Notes: generated from the letters alone by a model not told the origin. DNA of 64,000 nucleotides from Orenia metallireducens (GCF_001693735.1 NZ_LWDV01000008.1:587224-651223); one strand, 5' to 3'; shown: positions 16,883-26,062, numbered from the stretch's first letter. Numbers and translations: made by a program.

Positions 16883-17575
16883 ATGCAAAATAAGATTTTA
16901 GTAGTCGATGATGATAAAAATTTATGTAGGTTGATGGAGATTTATCTCAAGAAAGAAGAGTATAAAGTAATTATAGCCAATGATGGGCAAGAGGCTATTG
17001 ATAAGTTTTATGAGGATAATCCTCAGCTAGTCATTTTAGATATAATGTTACCAGAGATGAATGGCTGGGAGGTATGTAATGAGATTAGAAAAGAGTCCAA
17101 TATCCCTATTTTGATGTTAACAGCAAAGGGGGAGAAAGATGATAAACTAAAGGGTCTAGAAATAGGAGCTGATGATTATGTCACCAAGCCCTTTGACCCT
17201 GATGAATTAGTGGCAAGGGTGAAGGCTATCTTAAGAAGAGTTGGAGATTCAAGTAAGGGTAAAGAATTAATAGCTTATCCCAATTTGAAGATTGATAATA
17301 AAAAGCATCAGGTGATACTAAAAGGTGAAGTTTTAGAACTGGCTCCAAAGGAGTATGATTTACTTTATTTTTTAGCCAAGCACGAGAAGCAGGTCTTTAG
17401 TAGAGAGCAATTATTAGATAGAGTATGGGGGTTTGACTTTATTGGTGATATTAGGACTGTAGATACTCATATTAAGAGGTTGCGGAAGAAGATTGATGAA
17501 CAGATAGAAGATTATAAGTACTTCCATACAGTATGGGGGGTAGGCTACAAATTTGAAACTGTCAAGGGGCATTGA
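16883..17575 (+). CDS. OmpR/PhoB-family response regulator
   Basis: This DNA-binding regulator has 230 residues. The receiver domain (1-115) shows the acidic pocket VVDDD, phospho-acceptor D53 in LDIMLPEMNGWEV, the LTAKGE switch Thr and the VTKPFDPDEL Lys. The C-terminal winged helix (about 130-228) includes LAPKEYDLLYFLAKH and RTVDTHIKRLRKKI with VWGVGYKFE. It is co-transcribed with the sensor kinase that follows. The HtrA protease gene downstream suggests an envelope-stress circuit of the CssRS or CpxRA kind, which is inference. Confidence 0.92.
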   Translation: MQNKILVVDDDKNLCRLMEIYLKKEEYKVIIANDGQEAIDKFYEDNPQLVILDIMLPEMNGWEVCNEIRKESNIPILMLTAKGEKDDKLKGLEIGADDYVTKPFDPDELVARVKAILRRVGDSSKGKELIAYPNLKIDNKKHQVILKGEVLELAPKEYDLLYFLAKHEKQVFSREQLLDRVWGFDFIGDIRTVDTHIKRLRKKIDEQIEDYKYFHTVWGVGYKFETVKGH

Positions 17576-17594
17576 TACGATATCAGGAAAGTTA

Positions 17595-18995
17595 ATGATT
17601 AGGTTTACTATAATTATTCTAGTAACATTATTTATTTTGGCTATTTCCTTATCATATCTCTTTCAAAACTACTATTATGGGAGTACTGAAAAGAAGTTTA
17701 TAGACCAAGGTAATAAGATAGCTAAGTTGGTACAGCGTTCTCTTTATGAAGGAAATTATGATGAAACTCTCTTCTTTTTAAGGGATTCACAGCGCTTTTT
17801 TGAAGGGAATGTCTGGATAGTTGATTCTAAAGGGCTTATTTTAGTAACTACACAGCAGAAAGAATTACAAGGTGTTAGATTGAATAAAAATGAGGTTAAA
17901 CAGGTCTTTCAAGGAAAGATAGTTAAAAAGAGAGGATTTTCCTATTATTTTGGAGAGCCTGTGTTATTTGTAGCGGTACCTATTAATTTTGCTGAGAAGG
18001 TAGTTGGAGCAGTATTTGTCTATTCACCTTTAGCAGGAATAGGTTCAACCTTAAATGACTTAAGGAGACTGATCGTATATGCAGCCTTAATAGCTATTTT
18101 CTTAACTTTAATTTTGAGTTTTACTCTATCTAAGAGCTTTTCAAGACCATTAAAGAGGATGCAGAGAATTTCACTTAATATGGCACATGGTGATTTTGAT
18201 GAGAGGGTAATGATTGAATCTGAAGATGAAGTCGGTCAGTTAGCTCAATCCTTCAATTATTTAGCTGATAAATTACAAGAAACTATAGCATCTTTGCAGG
18301 AGAAAGAAGAACAACAAAGGAGATTTGTAGCTGATGTTTCTCATGAGTTAAGAACCCCTTTAACTTCGATACAAGGTTTTGTTAAGGCTTTAAGGGATGG
18401 AGTATATGAAAGTGAGCAGGATAAAGATGAATATTATCAGATTATCTTATCAGAGGTTAAGCGGCTGATTAGGTTGGTAAATGATTTATTAGATTTGTCT
18501 CAAATAGAGCTGGGACAGATTAAAATGGAGCTAGAGACTTTGGATTTAAAGGAGATAATTAAGAATTCAATTAGAAATTTAATGCCTAAGATAAAAGAGA
18601 AGAATCTGCGAATAGTAATTGATCTATCAGATGATCTGCCTCCAGTCTTTGCAGATAGAGATAGAGTTGAGCAGGTATTAATTAATCTTATCAGCAATGC
18701 TATTGATTTTACTCCGCAGGGGGAGAGAATTAAGGTAGTCTCTAGAAGAGAAGATGATGAGGTTCTTGTTATGATCAAGGATACTGGACCAGGGATTCCA
18801 GCTGAAGAGATAAATAACATCTGGAATAGATTTCACAAAGTTGATAAGGCTAGGACTAGAGATAGAGGTGGGACAGGTTTAGGTTTATCTATTGTTAGAG
18901 AGATTATTCGCCATCATCAAGGTGAGGTTTGGGTGGAGAGCGAGGTTGGAAAAGGTTCTACTTTTGTTTTTAGTTTATTAGTAGCAGATAAATAA
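17595..18995 (+). CDS. Membrane sensor histidine kinase
   Basis: This 466-residue kinase is the partner of the upstream regulator. Order: membrane helix at the N-terminus, an extracytoplasmic sensor of about 130 residues (cache-like, VWIVDSKGLILVTT), a second helix (LIVYAALIAIFLTLILSF), HAMP, HisKA with VSHELRTPLT (phospho-acceptor H250), and HATPase with N (NLISNAIDF), DTGPGIP and GTGLGLSIV boxes. I chose ATG 17595, which follows AGGAAAG at good spacing. TTG 17553 would overlap the regulator gene but lacks a ribosome site. The last codons lie inside a tandemly duplicated 88-bp segment. Confidence 0.9.
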   Translation: MIRFTIIILVTLFILAISLSYLFQNYYYGSTEKKFIDQGNKIAKLVQRSLYEGNYDETLFFLRDSQRFFEGNVWIVDSKGLILVTTQQKELQGVRLNKNEVKQVFQGKIVKKRGFSYYFGEPVLFVAVPINFAEKVVGAVFVYSPLAGIGSTLNDLRRLIVYAALIAIFLTLILSFTLSKSFSRPLKRMQRISLNMAHGDFDERVMIESEDEVGQLAQSFNYLADKLQETIASLQEKEEQQRRFVADVSHELRTPLTSIQGFVKALRDGVYESEQDKDEYYQIILSEVKRLIRLVNDLLDLSQIELGQIKMELETLDLKEIIKNSIRNLMPKIKEKNLRIVIDLSDDLPPVFADRDRVEQVLINLISNAIDFTPQGERIKVVSRREDDEVLVMIKDTGPGIPAEEINNIWNRFHKVDKARTRDRGGTGLGLSIVREIIRHHQGEVWVESEVGKGSTFVFSLLVADK

Positions 18996-19198
18996 AGTTT
19001 CATTTTTTTGAGAAGCTTTATTATCACGAAGAGTTTCTTAAAACTCGAAGGGAGAGGTTTTTGGGATTTAACCTATTACTTTTTGCTATATTCTTAATTT
19101 TGGTATATTACAGATAAATAAAGTTTCATTTTTTTGAGAAACTTTATTATCACGAAGAGTTTCTTAAAACTCGAAGGGAGGGGTTTTTGGGATTTAAC
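18985..19198 (+). repeat. Tandem duplication of an 88-bp segment (126-bp period)
   Basis: Positions 18985-19072 and 19111-19198 are nearly identical (differences such as AGAAGC/AGAAAC and GGGAGAGG/GGGAGGGG). The unit starts in the last codons of the kinase gene (CAGATAAATAA), so the stop codon region has been copied into the spacer. Each unit contains a possible hairpin AAAGTTTC...GAAACTTT (better in copy 2) and may serve as terminator. Together they fill most of the spacer before htrA. Confidence 0.75.
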
Positions 19199-19275
19199 TT
19201 TTTTTACCTTATGTCATAATTTCGTAAAATTTTGCATTTATAATATAAAAAAAGGCAAGGAGGTAATGAAATAAG

Positions 19276-20391
19276 ATGAAAAAAATCAAAAAGAGTATAG
19301 TGCTTTATACTAGTTTATTGCTAATTGGTATTTTAATAGGAAATATAGTACTTAATAACTCCACAGCAAATGCTTTTTGGAATGATAGTAAGCAGGAAGA
19401 TAATTCTCAAAAAGCTGTTATAAATAAGATCGTTGTTCCCCAAGAAGAAGCAGTCAAAAGGGCAGTTAAGCAGGTAGGTCCTGCTGTAGTTAGTATTGTA
19501 ACCAGAGATGTTGAAATCGTACGGGACTTCTTCTATAATCCAGTCCCTCAAGAGAAGGAGGGGCTTGGTTCTGGTGTAATCATTGATAAAGAGGGTTATA
19601 TTTTAACAAATAATCATGTAATTGATGGTGCTGATAAGATTAAAGTTTTACTCTCTGATGGGCGTAAATTTACAGCAGAGTTGGTAGGTTCAGATCCTAG
19701 AAATGACTTGGCTGTAATTAAGATTGAGGGGAAAGATTTACCAGTAGCTCAGTTGGGAGATTCTGATGAATTGGTAGCAGGACAGTTGACTATCGCTATT
19801 GGTAGCCCTTATGGAATAGAGTTTAGTAATACAGTTACTACAGGTGTAGTAAGTGCTTTAGGAAGAGAGATTAGGGCAGGAAAGCATGGGATTTTAGAGA
19901 ACTTAATCCAGACAGATGCTTCAATCAATCCTGGTAATAGTGGAGGTCCTTTATTAGATAGCCAAGGCAAAGTAATAGGAATCAATACTGCAATCATTGG
20001 AGATGCCCAAGGTATTGGTTTTGCTATTCCTATCAATCAAGCTAAAGAGATTATTGGTGATTTAATCAAATATGGAAAGGTTAAGAGACCATGGCTTGGT
20101 ATCTATGGTACTAAATTAACTGAAGAGATTATCAATTATTATAGTTTACCAGTAGAACATGGGGTCTTAGTTGCTAGGGTAATTATGGATAGCCCTGCTG
20201 ATAAAGCTGGATTATCCCACAATGACATTATTGTGGAAGCAGACCATCAGAAGGTAAGGGATATGAACGATTTAAAAGAAATAATTAATAAGAAGGGGAT
20301 AGGTGCTAAGCTAAAACTATTGATTATGGATAATGATAAGAACTTAAAACCTATTACTGTTACCCTTGAAGAGTTGAAGATAGGAGAGTAG
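19276..20391 (+). CDS. htrA: HtrA/DegP-type serine protease with one PDZ domain
   Basis: This 371-residue envelope quality-control protease has an N-terminal membrane anchor or signal (YTSLLLIGILIGNIVL). It carries the trypsin-like triad H114 (LTNNHVIDGA), D144 (PRNDLAVIKI) and S222 (NPGNSGGPL), and one C-terminal PDZ domain (LVARVIMDSPADKAGLSHND). It degrades or refolds misfolded exported proteins, forming trimers in known relatives. The start follows AAGGAGGT. Its place directly after a two-component system suggests stress-induced expression, although spacer repeats and probable terminators separate them. Confidence 0.92.
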   Translation: MKKIKKSIVLYTSLLLIGILIGNIVLNNSTANAFWNDSKQEDNSQKAVINKIVVPQEEAVKRAVKQVGPAVVSIVTRDVEIVRDFFYNPVPQEKEGLGSGVIIDKEGYILTNNHVIDGADKIKVLLSDGRKFTAELVGSDPRNDLAVIKIEGKDLPVAQLGDSDELVAGQLTIAIGSPYGIEFSNTVTTGVVSALGREIRAGKHGILENLIQTDASINPGNSGGPLLDSQGKVIGINTAIIGDAQGIGFAIPINQAKEIIGDLIKYGKVKRPWLGIYGTKLTEEIINYYSLPVEHGVLVARVIMDSPADKAGLSHNDIIVEADHQKVRDMNDLKEIINKKGIGAKLKLLIMDNDKNLKPITVTLEELKIGE

Positions 20392-20433
20392 ATATATAGT
20401 TGAGATAATTATTTAATTGAAGGGGTTCCTTCT

Positions 20434-20461
20434 AAGAAGAAGGGGCTTCTTTTATTTTTTA
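20434..20461 (+). terminator. Terminator after htrA
   Basis: AAGAAG and CTTCTT form a short stem with a G-rich loop, followed by TTTATTTTTT. An overlapping GAAGG/CCTTC hairpin lies just upstream. Confidence 0.55.
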
Positions 20462-20489
20462 AGGTTAAATACATAAGGAGTGATTTGTT

Positions 20490-21161
20490 TTGGGTGAAGA
20501 TATAGCATTGATTATACCAGCTTATAATGAAGTAGAGACAATTGGAGAGGTAATAGAAGTAGCACAAGAGAGTAATTTATTTAACGAAATAGTTGTAGTA
20601 AGTGATGGATCAGAGGATGGTACTGTTAAAAGAGCTCTAGATTATGGGGTTAAAACTATTGCACTACCTAAAAATTTGGGAAAAGGAGCAGCTATGACTA
20701 TTGGGATGAAGAACACACTTGCAGAGGTGATAGTGTTTTTAGATGCAGATCTTGTTAATTTAAGAGAAAAGCATATTAAAAAATTACTTGCACCAATTAT
20801 AGCAAGAAGGGCTGATATGAGTTGTGGTTTGTTTTCAGGAGGTAGAGAGAATACAGATTTTGCCCAAAGATTGACCCCATATTTAACAGGTCAGAGAGCG
20901 TTGAGAAGAGAGATAATCGATTCTTATGAAGAGTTAAGGGATTCTAAATTTGGTGCTGAGCTGTACTTGACTAAATTGGTTATAGAAAAGGAATTAAAAG
21001 TAGAAAAGGTCTTGTTAGAGGGGCTAACTCATAGAATGAAAGAGGAAAAGAGAGGATTTATTATAGGGATAATCTCCCGTATAAAGATGTATTGGGAGGT
21101 ATTTAAATATTTTAAAAAAAATAATTTAAGTTATAATAGTATAAGCTCTACTACAAAATAA
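20490..21161 (+). CDS. Family 2 glycosyltransferase
   Basis: The 223-residue cytosolic GT-A enzyme starts IALIIPAYNEVETIGEVIEVA and contains VVVSDGSEDGTVKRA and the nucleotide-sugar/metal motif FLDADL. It then has RREIIDSY and a basic C-terminal region. It lacks a membrane helix. Small soluble GT2 enzymes of this layout include glucosyl-3-phosphoglycerate synthases that make the osmolyte glucosylglycerate. That would suit a halophile but is not proven. TTG 20490 follows AAGGAGTGA at good spacing. Its last codons lie in the palindromic terminator shared with murB. Confidence 0.75.
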   Translation: MGEDIALIIPAYNEVETIGEVIEVAQESNLFNEIVVVSDGSEDGTVKRALDYGVKTIALPKNLGKGAAMTIGMKNTLAEVIVFLDADLVNLREKHIKKLLAPIIARRADMSCGLFSGGRENTDFAQRLTPYLTGQRALRREIIDSYEELRDSKFGAELYLTKLVIEKELKVEKVLLEGLTHRMKEEKRGFIIGIISRIKMYWEVFKYFKKNNLSYNSISSTTK

Positions 21162-21197
21162 ATGGGGAGGGCTTAAGCCCTCCCCATTTATTTTGTA
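21152..21197. terminator. 46-bp perfect palindrome covering both convergent stop codons
   Basis: The sequence is perfectly symmetric around 21174/21175, with core GGGGAGGGCTT/AAGCCCTCCCC. The stop codons of the glycosyltransferase (21159-21161) and murB (21188-21190) are mirror images inside it, so both proteins end Thr-Lys. A/T arms provide terminator U-tracts in both directions. Confidence 0.9.
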
Positions 21198-22105
21198 AAC
21201 TCTCCAATAAATCTTGGTTCTACCTCTAATTTGACACCATTTCTTTGATAGATTTCATCTTGGACTATTTTGATTAAACTCTTAACATCTTCTGCACTAG
21301 CATTACCTAAATTGACAATAAATCCTGCATGTTTTTTAGATACTTCAGCTTCACCGACTCTAGTTCCTTTAAGTCCAGCTTCATCAATTAATGCACTGGC
21401 ATAATAATTCTCAGGTCTTTTGAAGATGCTACCAGCACTAGGCATTTCCATAGGTTGTTTAGTCCAGCGCTTATCAGTTAAGTCATCTATTTTTGCTTTA
21501 ATCTCTTTTTTATCACCATATTCTAGAACAATTTTAGCTTCAACAGCAATTAGTGGTTCATCTTGTAGGATACTATGGCGATAAGATAATTTTAAATCAT
21601 CCTTAGAAAGGATGATTTCTTTTCCAGTATAACTTAAACATTTTACTTCTTTGATTACATCTTCAATCATCCCACCATAAGCACCAGCATTCATGTAGAT
21701 AGCTCCACCTAAGCTACCTGGAATGCCACTAGCAAACTCTAATCCTGTTAATTCTGCTTCTAAAGCCGTGTCTGATACCTCTGATAGAAGTATTCCTGTC
21801 TCTGAAATTATCTCCTTTCCTTCTACCTTGATTCGGTTTAGTTTTTCAGTATTAATTACGATACCTCTGAATCCTTTATCTCCAACTATGACATTACTAC
21901 CCTTTCCTAATATGAAGAAAGGAATATCTATATCTCGAATATTGCCAAGCACTTCTTTGAGTTCTTTAATACTATTAGGTATTACTAATATATCGGCAGG
22001 TCCACCTATTTTAAAGGTAGTATACTCTTTTAGTGGTTCGTCAAACTTTACATTTGAGCCACAGATTTTTTTAAGATTATTCTTGAGTTCTTCGTTTATA
22101 AACAT
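21188..22105 (-). CDS. murB: UDP-N-acetylenolpyruvoylglucosamine reductase
   Basis: This FAD enzyme reduces UDP-GlcNAc-enolpyruvate to UDP-MurNAc with NADPH in peptidoglycan synthesis. The 305 residues show LKEYTTFKIGGPADILVIP, the FAD-binding LGKGSNVIVGDKGFRG and GIPGSLGGAIYMNAGAYGG, the catalytic Arg in LSYRHSIL, the proton-donor Ser in PSAGSIFKRP and the C-terminal Glu in LEVEPRFIG. This is the short type IIa-like form without the extra Tyr loop. The ATG follows AGGAGGG. It is a single gene, away from the usual mur cluster. Confidence 0.96.
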   Translation of the reverse strand: MFINEELKNNLKKICGSNVKFDEPLKEYTTFKIGGPADILVIPNSIKELKEVLGNIRDIDIPFFILGKGSNVIVGDKGFRGIVINTEKLNRIKVEGKEIISETGILLSEVSDTALEAELTGLEFASGIPGSLGGAIYMNAGAYGGMIEDVIKEVKCLSYTGKEIILSKDDLKLSYRHSILQDEPLIAVEAKIVLEYGDKKEIKAKIDDLTDKRWTKQPMEMPSAGSIFKRPENYYASALIDEAGLKGTRVGEAEVSKKHAGFIVNLGNASAEDVKSLIKIVQDEIYQRNGVKLEVEPRFIGEFTK

Positions 22106-23027
22106 AGGGATAAAACCCTCCTTTAAGAGTTAATTAAAATATAGTTATATAAATTTAGAATGAATCAAAATTATAAAATAACATATCTATTTTATCATAT
22201 TTCTTTTCTGTAACCAAATATTCCAAAAAGGATGGGAGAATTTTTGATAGAGGTTCAAATATAATATCTATTTACAATTATAAAAAATATCTTATGTATG
22301 TATATTAAAAGAGTCTTATTACTTGTTGCTTCTTACTTGTCAACTTCTTTGGGCTTATATATATTATTTCAGTAGGATAATTGGAGTATTCTATTGTTAT
22401 TACTTTTGATTCAAAATTTGATCTGTTGATAGTAGTAAATTATGTTAACTTGTTATGCGAATTGAATTTAAGTATATAGTAACTGTTAACGGATATATTG
22501 CGTCGCTTTTACTTCTAGAAAGCAACCAAACTTACAGGTTTATAGAACCTTCTATGGTAAAACCAGATCAATTAGGAAGAAACATCTTTACAAGTTTTAA
22601 ATAACAAAAACTCTCCACGGTAGAGCCCACTGACTACGAAATCAACATTCATTGAAATTAAGATATTTAAGAGTCCTAATTTAAAGATTATCTTAAACTT
22701 AAATATTTACTTCATTCAAATATTAATTTTCTTCCTCAATTCTTTATTTTAAGAGAGTGTAGCATTATCGTTTTTATCAAGACATATTTGAATTTAACTC
22801 TAGAATTATAAAACTATAATAAAAACCATTAAAATATTGATAAAAAAATTCAAGTATGATATCTTAAATATTAAACAGTAAGTTTGAGATTAGTCTTCTC
22901 TTTTATCTTGGTATAACTTTATTTTTTGGTATAAAATCTCATATAAATGAACAAGATATATTTGGTTTTTGTAAATATAATTGATAATTCTTGTTCAACT
23001 GTTAGTTTCATTTAATGGGGTGAAGAG
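22106..23027. other. Long intergenic region with a MITE-like element
   Basis: There is no coding frame across about 920 bp. The centre (22492-22769) is a reversed copy of the MITE-like family. The left part is AT-rich with a CTTGTTGCTTCTTACTTGTCAA stretch related to one near 44850. The right part before the cation transporter is AT-rich and probably holds its promoter. Confidence 0.55.
22492..22769 (-). mobile_element. MITE-like element, copy A (reverse orientation)
   Basis: Read on the minus strand, this copy aligns with those at 55948-56228 and 37253-37576. Shared internal blocks include CATTCATTGAAATTAA and TTAAGAGTCCTAAT in plus-strand reading. Its ends are GATATATTGCGTCGCTTTTA and GAGTGTAGCATTATC. 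No transposase is encoded. Confidence 0.6.
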
Positions 23028-23918
23028 ATGGAGTATGATAATAGGTATAATTTAAGTAAAAGGGTCAGTATTGTTGGCTTGATTGTAAATACAGTCTTAT
23101 CAATTGCCAAGATTATAGTGGGGTTTATATTTAGAAGTAAAGCTTTGGTAGCTGATGGTTTTCATTCAGTATCTGATATTGCTTCTACAGTAGTAGTAAT
23201 GTTTAGCATGAAAATTTCTGAGCTTCCTCCAGACCAAGACCATCCTTATGGTCATGGCAAAGCTGAGTCAATTGGAACAAAAATATTGGGGATTGTTTTA
23301 ATTTTAACAGGTTTTGGCTTAGCTAAAGGGGGACTAGAAACTATCTTTTCAGGGGAGATTGATATACCAGGCAAGATGGTTTTATGGGTAGCTGTATTAT
23401 CAATAATATCTAAGGAACTCTTATATAAGTATACTATAAAGGTAGGAAAGAAGATTGGTAGTAAAGCAATTATGGCTGATGCCCATCACCATAGATCAGA
23501 TGCCTTTTCTTCTATAGCTGCTCTAATTGGAGCAGGAGGAGCTATTATCGGTTATCCAATTTTAGATCCTTTAGCTGGGTTAGTAGTAGCTATATTTATT
23601 ATCAAATTGGGTTTTGAAGTACTGCTTGATGCTATAGACGAATTAATGGATGCTGTTCCTAGTTGGGATAAAATGGAAGAGATAAAGTTACAAGTTGAGA
23701 AATTAGATAATATTATTGAGGTTGGTGATATTAAATTAAGGTCTTATGGTCCGCGAATTTTTGTGGATTTAGAAGCAGTAGTAGCAGATAATTTAACCGT
23801 TGTGGAAGGTCATAAGGTAGCTGTTAAGGTTAGAGATAAGATTAAAGAGTTACACCCTAGTGTTGAAGAGGTACTTGTACATATTGATCCAGAAAGTGTT
23901 TATGAAGGTAATCAGTAA
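23028..23918 (+). CDS. Cation diffusion facilitator metal efflux protein
   Basis: The 296-residue CDF/SLC30 transporter exchanges divalent metal (Zn, Fe, Mn or Co) for protons across the cytoplasmic membrane. It has six membrane segments, the site-A motifs VADGFHSVSD (helix 2) and MADAHHHRSDAFSS (helix 5), and a His-containing loop PDQDHPYGHGKAES. A ferredoxin-like C-terminal cytosolic domain ends with EVLVHIDPE. The motif pairing HxxxD/HxxxD is typical of Zn/Fe or Mn members; specificity cannot be set. The ATG follows a GGGGTGAAGAG site. It is monocistronic. Confidence 0.92.
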   Translation: MEYDNRYNLSKRVSIVGLIVNTVLSIAKIIVGFIFRSKALVADGFHSVSDIASTVVVMFSMKISELPPDQDHPYGHGKAESIGTKILGIVLILTGFGLAKGGLETIFSGEIDIPGKMVLWVAVLSIISKELLYKYTIKVGKKIGSKAIMADAHHHRSDAFSSIAALIGAGGAIIGYPILDPLAGLVVAIFIIKLGFEVLLDAIDELMDAVPSWDKMEEIKLQVEKLDNIIEVGDIKLRSYGPRIFVDLEAVVADNLTVVEGHKVAVKVRDKIKELHPSVEEVLVHIDPESVYEGNQ

Positions 23919-23989
23919 TTTTTGATTAAAATATATATCAAATTTAATCTAAGATAACTAAGGTTTATTGATAGGAGTAGGTAAAATTA

Positions 23990-25561
23990 ATGGAATTGCT
24001 AAGTAAAAATAAACTTATAATTTTATTGGTTATAATTATACTAATCTTAACAGGATGCAATGATTCTCTAGTTATAGATGACTTTGTAATTGAATCTGAA
24101 TTTTATAATAAAGCTGGATATTTCATAGGAAATACCAAAGTAGAGTTTACTATCAAATTGGTTCAAGAGGTATTAATTGAAGGTTTTAATCAGGGTCTGG
24201 ATTATAAATGGTCTAGTAATGGAGGGGAGATATTATCCCAAAAGCAAAATAAAATTATTTATCTGACTCCACAGATACCAGGTGATTACTACATTAGTGT
24301 AATCATAACTGATAGAAAAGATCAAGAGATTAATTATAAATTTCCTTTCGCTGTTAGAGGGAGCTATCCTGAAAAAGTTACCTTAAAAGAGGTAGAGAAC
24401 AGATCTATAGAATCAGGTAATTTAATTAGGTGGTCAAGCTATATGAAGGATGATTTTTATGTCTATAAGATTCTTCGAAGTAATAATCTCTATATAGATA
24501 ATAACTTAGAGGTTATAGCTGAGATAGGTGATCCTAAATTAACTTCTTATATTGATTATGAAATTGAAGGTAACCAATATTATACTTATCAAATTATGGT
24601 GATTAATAAATTGGGTTATTTCTCTTTAAGTAATGAAAAGATGATTGAAACTTGGTCAAAAGGTATTAAAGAGATTGCAATAGAGGATAATTTAATAGAT
24701 ATTGTAAAAGACCCTAAAAGAACTAGATGTTATATTAGTAATAAAGGTCAAAAGCAATTATTAGTCCTAGATAGTAAAAGAGAAAAGATAATTAAAAGGA
24801 TTCAGTTAGATATTATACCTAAAAAATTGATATTAAGTAAAGATAATAACTTTATCTTTACTTTTTCTCCAGATAGTAAACAATTAATACAAATTGATTT
24901 AATTACTTGGAAAATTCATAAGTATAATTTTGATGAAAAGATAATAGATGTAGCTATAGGTAATAAATATGCTTATTTAAATGTTAAGGGAGAGTATAAT
25001 CTTTTAAAATTAGATATTAAAGAGAAGAAGATTGATGATAGGTTTAAGTTAAGTAATAAAGGTAGGCTTCTTTCTGTAGAGAGAGTAATCTTTATAAGAG
25101 ATAAGTATTTATTAATAGATGAGGTTTTTGGAGATGTCTTAATCTATTCTTTAGATGACTTATCTCAGCCTATTAGTAATTTGGGAATTTTATCTATAAA
25201 AAAATTAATCTTGTCTAGTTTAGAAGAAAAGGATTTGCTTTATATAATCACTGAATATCCTGATTATGTTAAGGTTGTTGGTATAGATAAAGATTTTAAT
25301 CTAAACTTTATAGAAAATCTTACTACTGATTCATATCCTAGAGATTTTGCATTTGACAATCAGAATAATTTATTATTTGTAGTTGGTGATGATAAGAGTA
25401 TTTATACTTTTTCTATTAAAGATAATACTCTTGTAGATAGGGTATCATTAAAGAATTATATTTATCAGATAGACTTAGATATTGATAATAAGAAGATTTA
25501 CTTACTTACATCATCAAGCAAATTGACAAAAAATAACATAGTTATCATTAATTATGAATAA
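23990..25561 (+). CDS. Large secreted lipoprotein, beta-propeller-like
   Basis: I do not recognise this 523-residue protein as a named family. A lipoprotein signal (IILLVIIILILTGC, Cys23) is followed by an Ig/PKD-like section with WSSNGGEIL and PGDYYISVIITD (about 60-125). A fibronectin-III-like section follows (about 130-225, WSSYMKDDFYVYKILRSN to YYTYQIMVINKLG). The C-terminal ~300 residues are repeats of the kind KxIYLLTSS or NLLFVVGDDKSIYTFSI, suggestive of a beta-propeller. It should sit on the outer membrane surface and may bind ligand or polymer. It follows the cation transporter by ~70 bp and could share its transcript. Confidence 0.65.
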   Translation: MELLSKNKLIILLVIIILILTGCNDSLVIDDFVIESEFYNKAGYFIGNTKVEFTIKLVQEVLIEGFNQGLDYKWSSNGGEILSQKQNKIIYLTPQIPGDYYISVIITDRKDQEINYKFPFAVRGSYPEKVTLKEVENRSIESGNLIRWSSYMKDDFYVYKILRSNNLYIDNNLEVIAEIGDPKLTSYIDYEIEGNQYYTYQIMVINKLGYFSLSNEKMIETWSKGIKEIAIEDNLIDIVKDPKRTRCYISNKGQKQLLVLDSKREKIIKRIQLDIIPKKLILSKDNNFIFTFSPDSKQLIQIDLITWKIHKYNFDEKIIDVAIGNKYAYLNVKGEYNLLKLDIKEKKIDDRFKLSNKGRLLSVERVIFIRDKYLLIDEVFGDVLIYSLDDLSQPISNLGILSIKKLILSSLEEKDLLYIITEYPDYVKVVGIDKDFNLNFIENLTTDSYPRDFAFDNQNNLLFVVGDDKSIYTFSIKDNTLVDRVSLKNYIYQIDLDIDNKKIYLLTSSSKLTKNNIVIINYE

Positions 25562-25710
25562 TATAAGATTAGGATAATTTAATCTGGATATTTATAATAT
25601 TGTAGAAATTATGAACTAGATGTTAGCTATAAATTATTTTAGAATCTTCAAGCTAAATATAGACAAACAACTTTAAAAAATTTAACAAGAGAGCTTAAAA
25701 CAATTTTCAT

Positions 25711-25919
25711 ACCTCACTCTAACTTCTCTGGGTTTATCAACCTGTCGCACCCTACAGGGGGTATACACCCATTCCCTTGCGTATAAAATCGGCAAGTGCT
25801 CTCTCCTATCTTAGGGAATGCTTTTTATTACGAAGTGCTTGATAGATTCGAAGAGAGAAGACTAAAATATTCTTTTCTTCTAATCTTCTGATATGAGAAG
25901 AGGGGTTAGGGGTGAGGTT
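25711..25919. repeat. Inverted-repeat element with CCTCAC/GTGAGG ends
   Basis: ACCTCACTCTAAC at the left faces GTTAGGGGTGAGGT at the right, about 209 bp end to end. The middle includes CTACAGGGGGTATACACCC and GATTCGAAGAGAGAAG. Related ends (ACCTCACACCTCACCTC, GGGGATGAGGTGTG) occur inside the element at 36142-36356. It looks like a REP/BIME-like or MITE-like non-coding repeat. Confidence 0.55.
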
Positions 25920-26062
25920 GTGTTTATAGATTTCACTCTAAAGTTGGATGACTATATAGTCTCGTGAACTTAGACTGAAATTTTCCAGTATTAATATTTC
26001 TATAAAAGTTTTATAATTATATTAAGTTATAGACAAAAGTTATATGTTCTAGATACTATATT

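Noticed and set aside
21723-22133. 136-codon open frame on the plus strand over murB
   Set aside because: It is antisense to murB and its Ser/Pro/Ile-rich translation looks like a shadow frame.
22134-23027. Possible CRISPR array or small RNA cluster in the long spacer
   Set aside because: There are no regularly spaced direct repeats; the structure is a single reversed MITE-like copy in AT-rich DNA.
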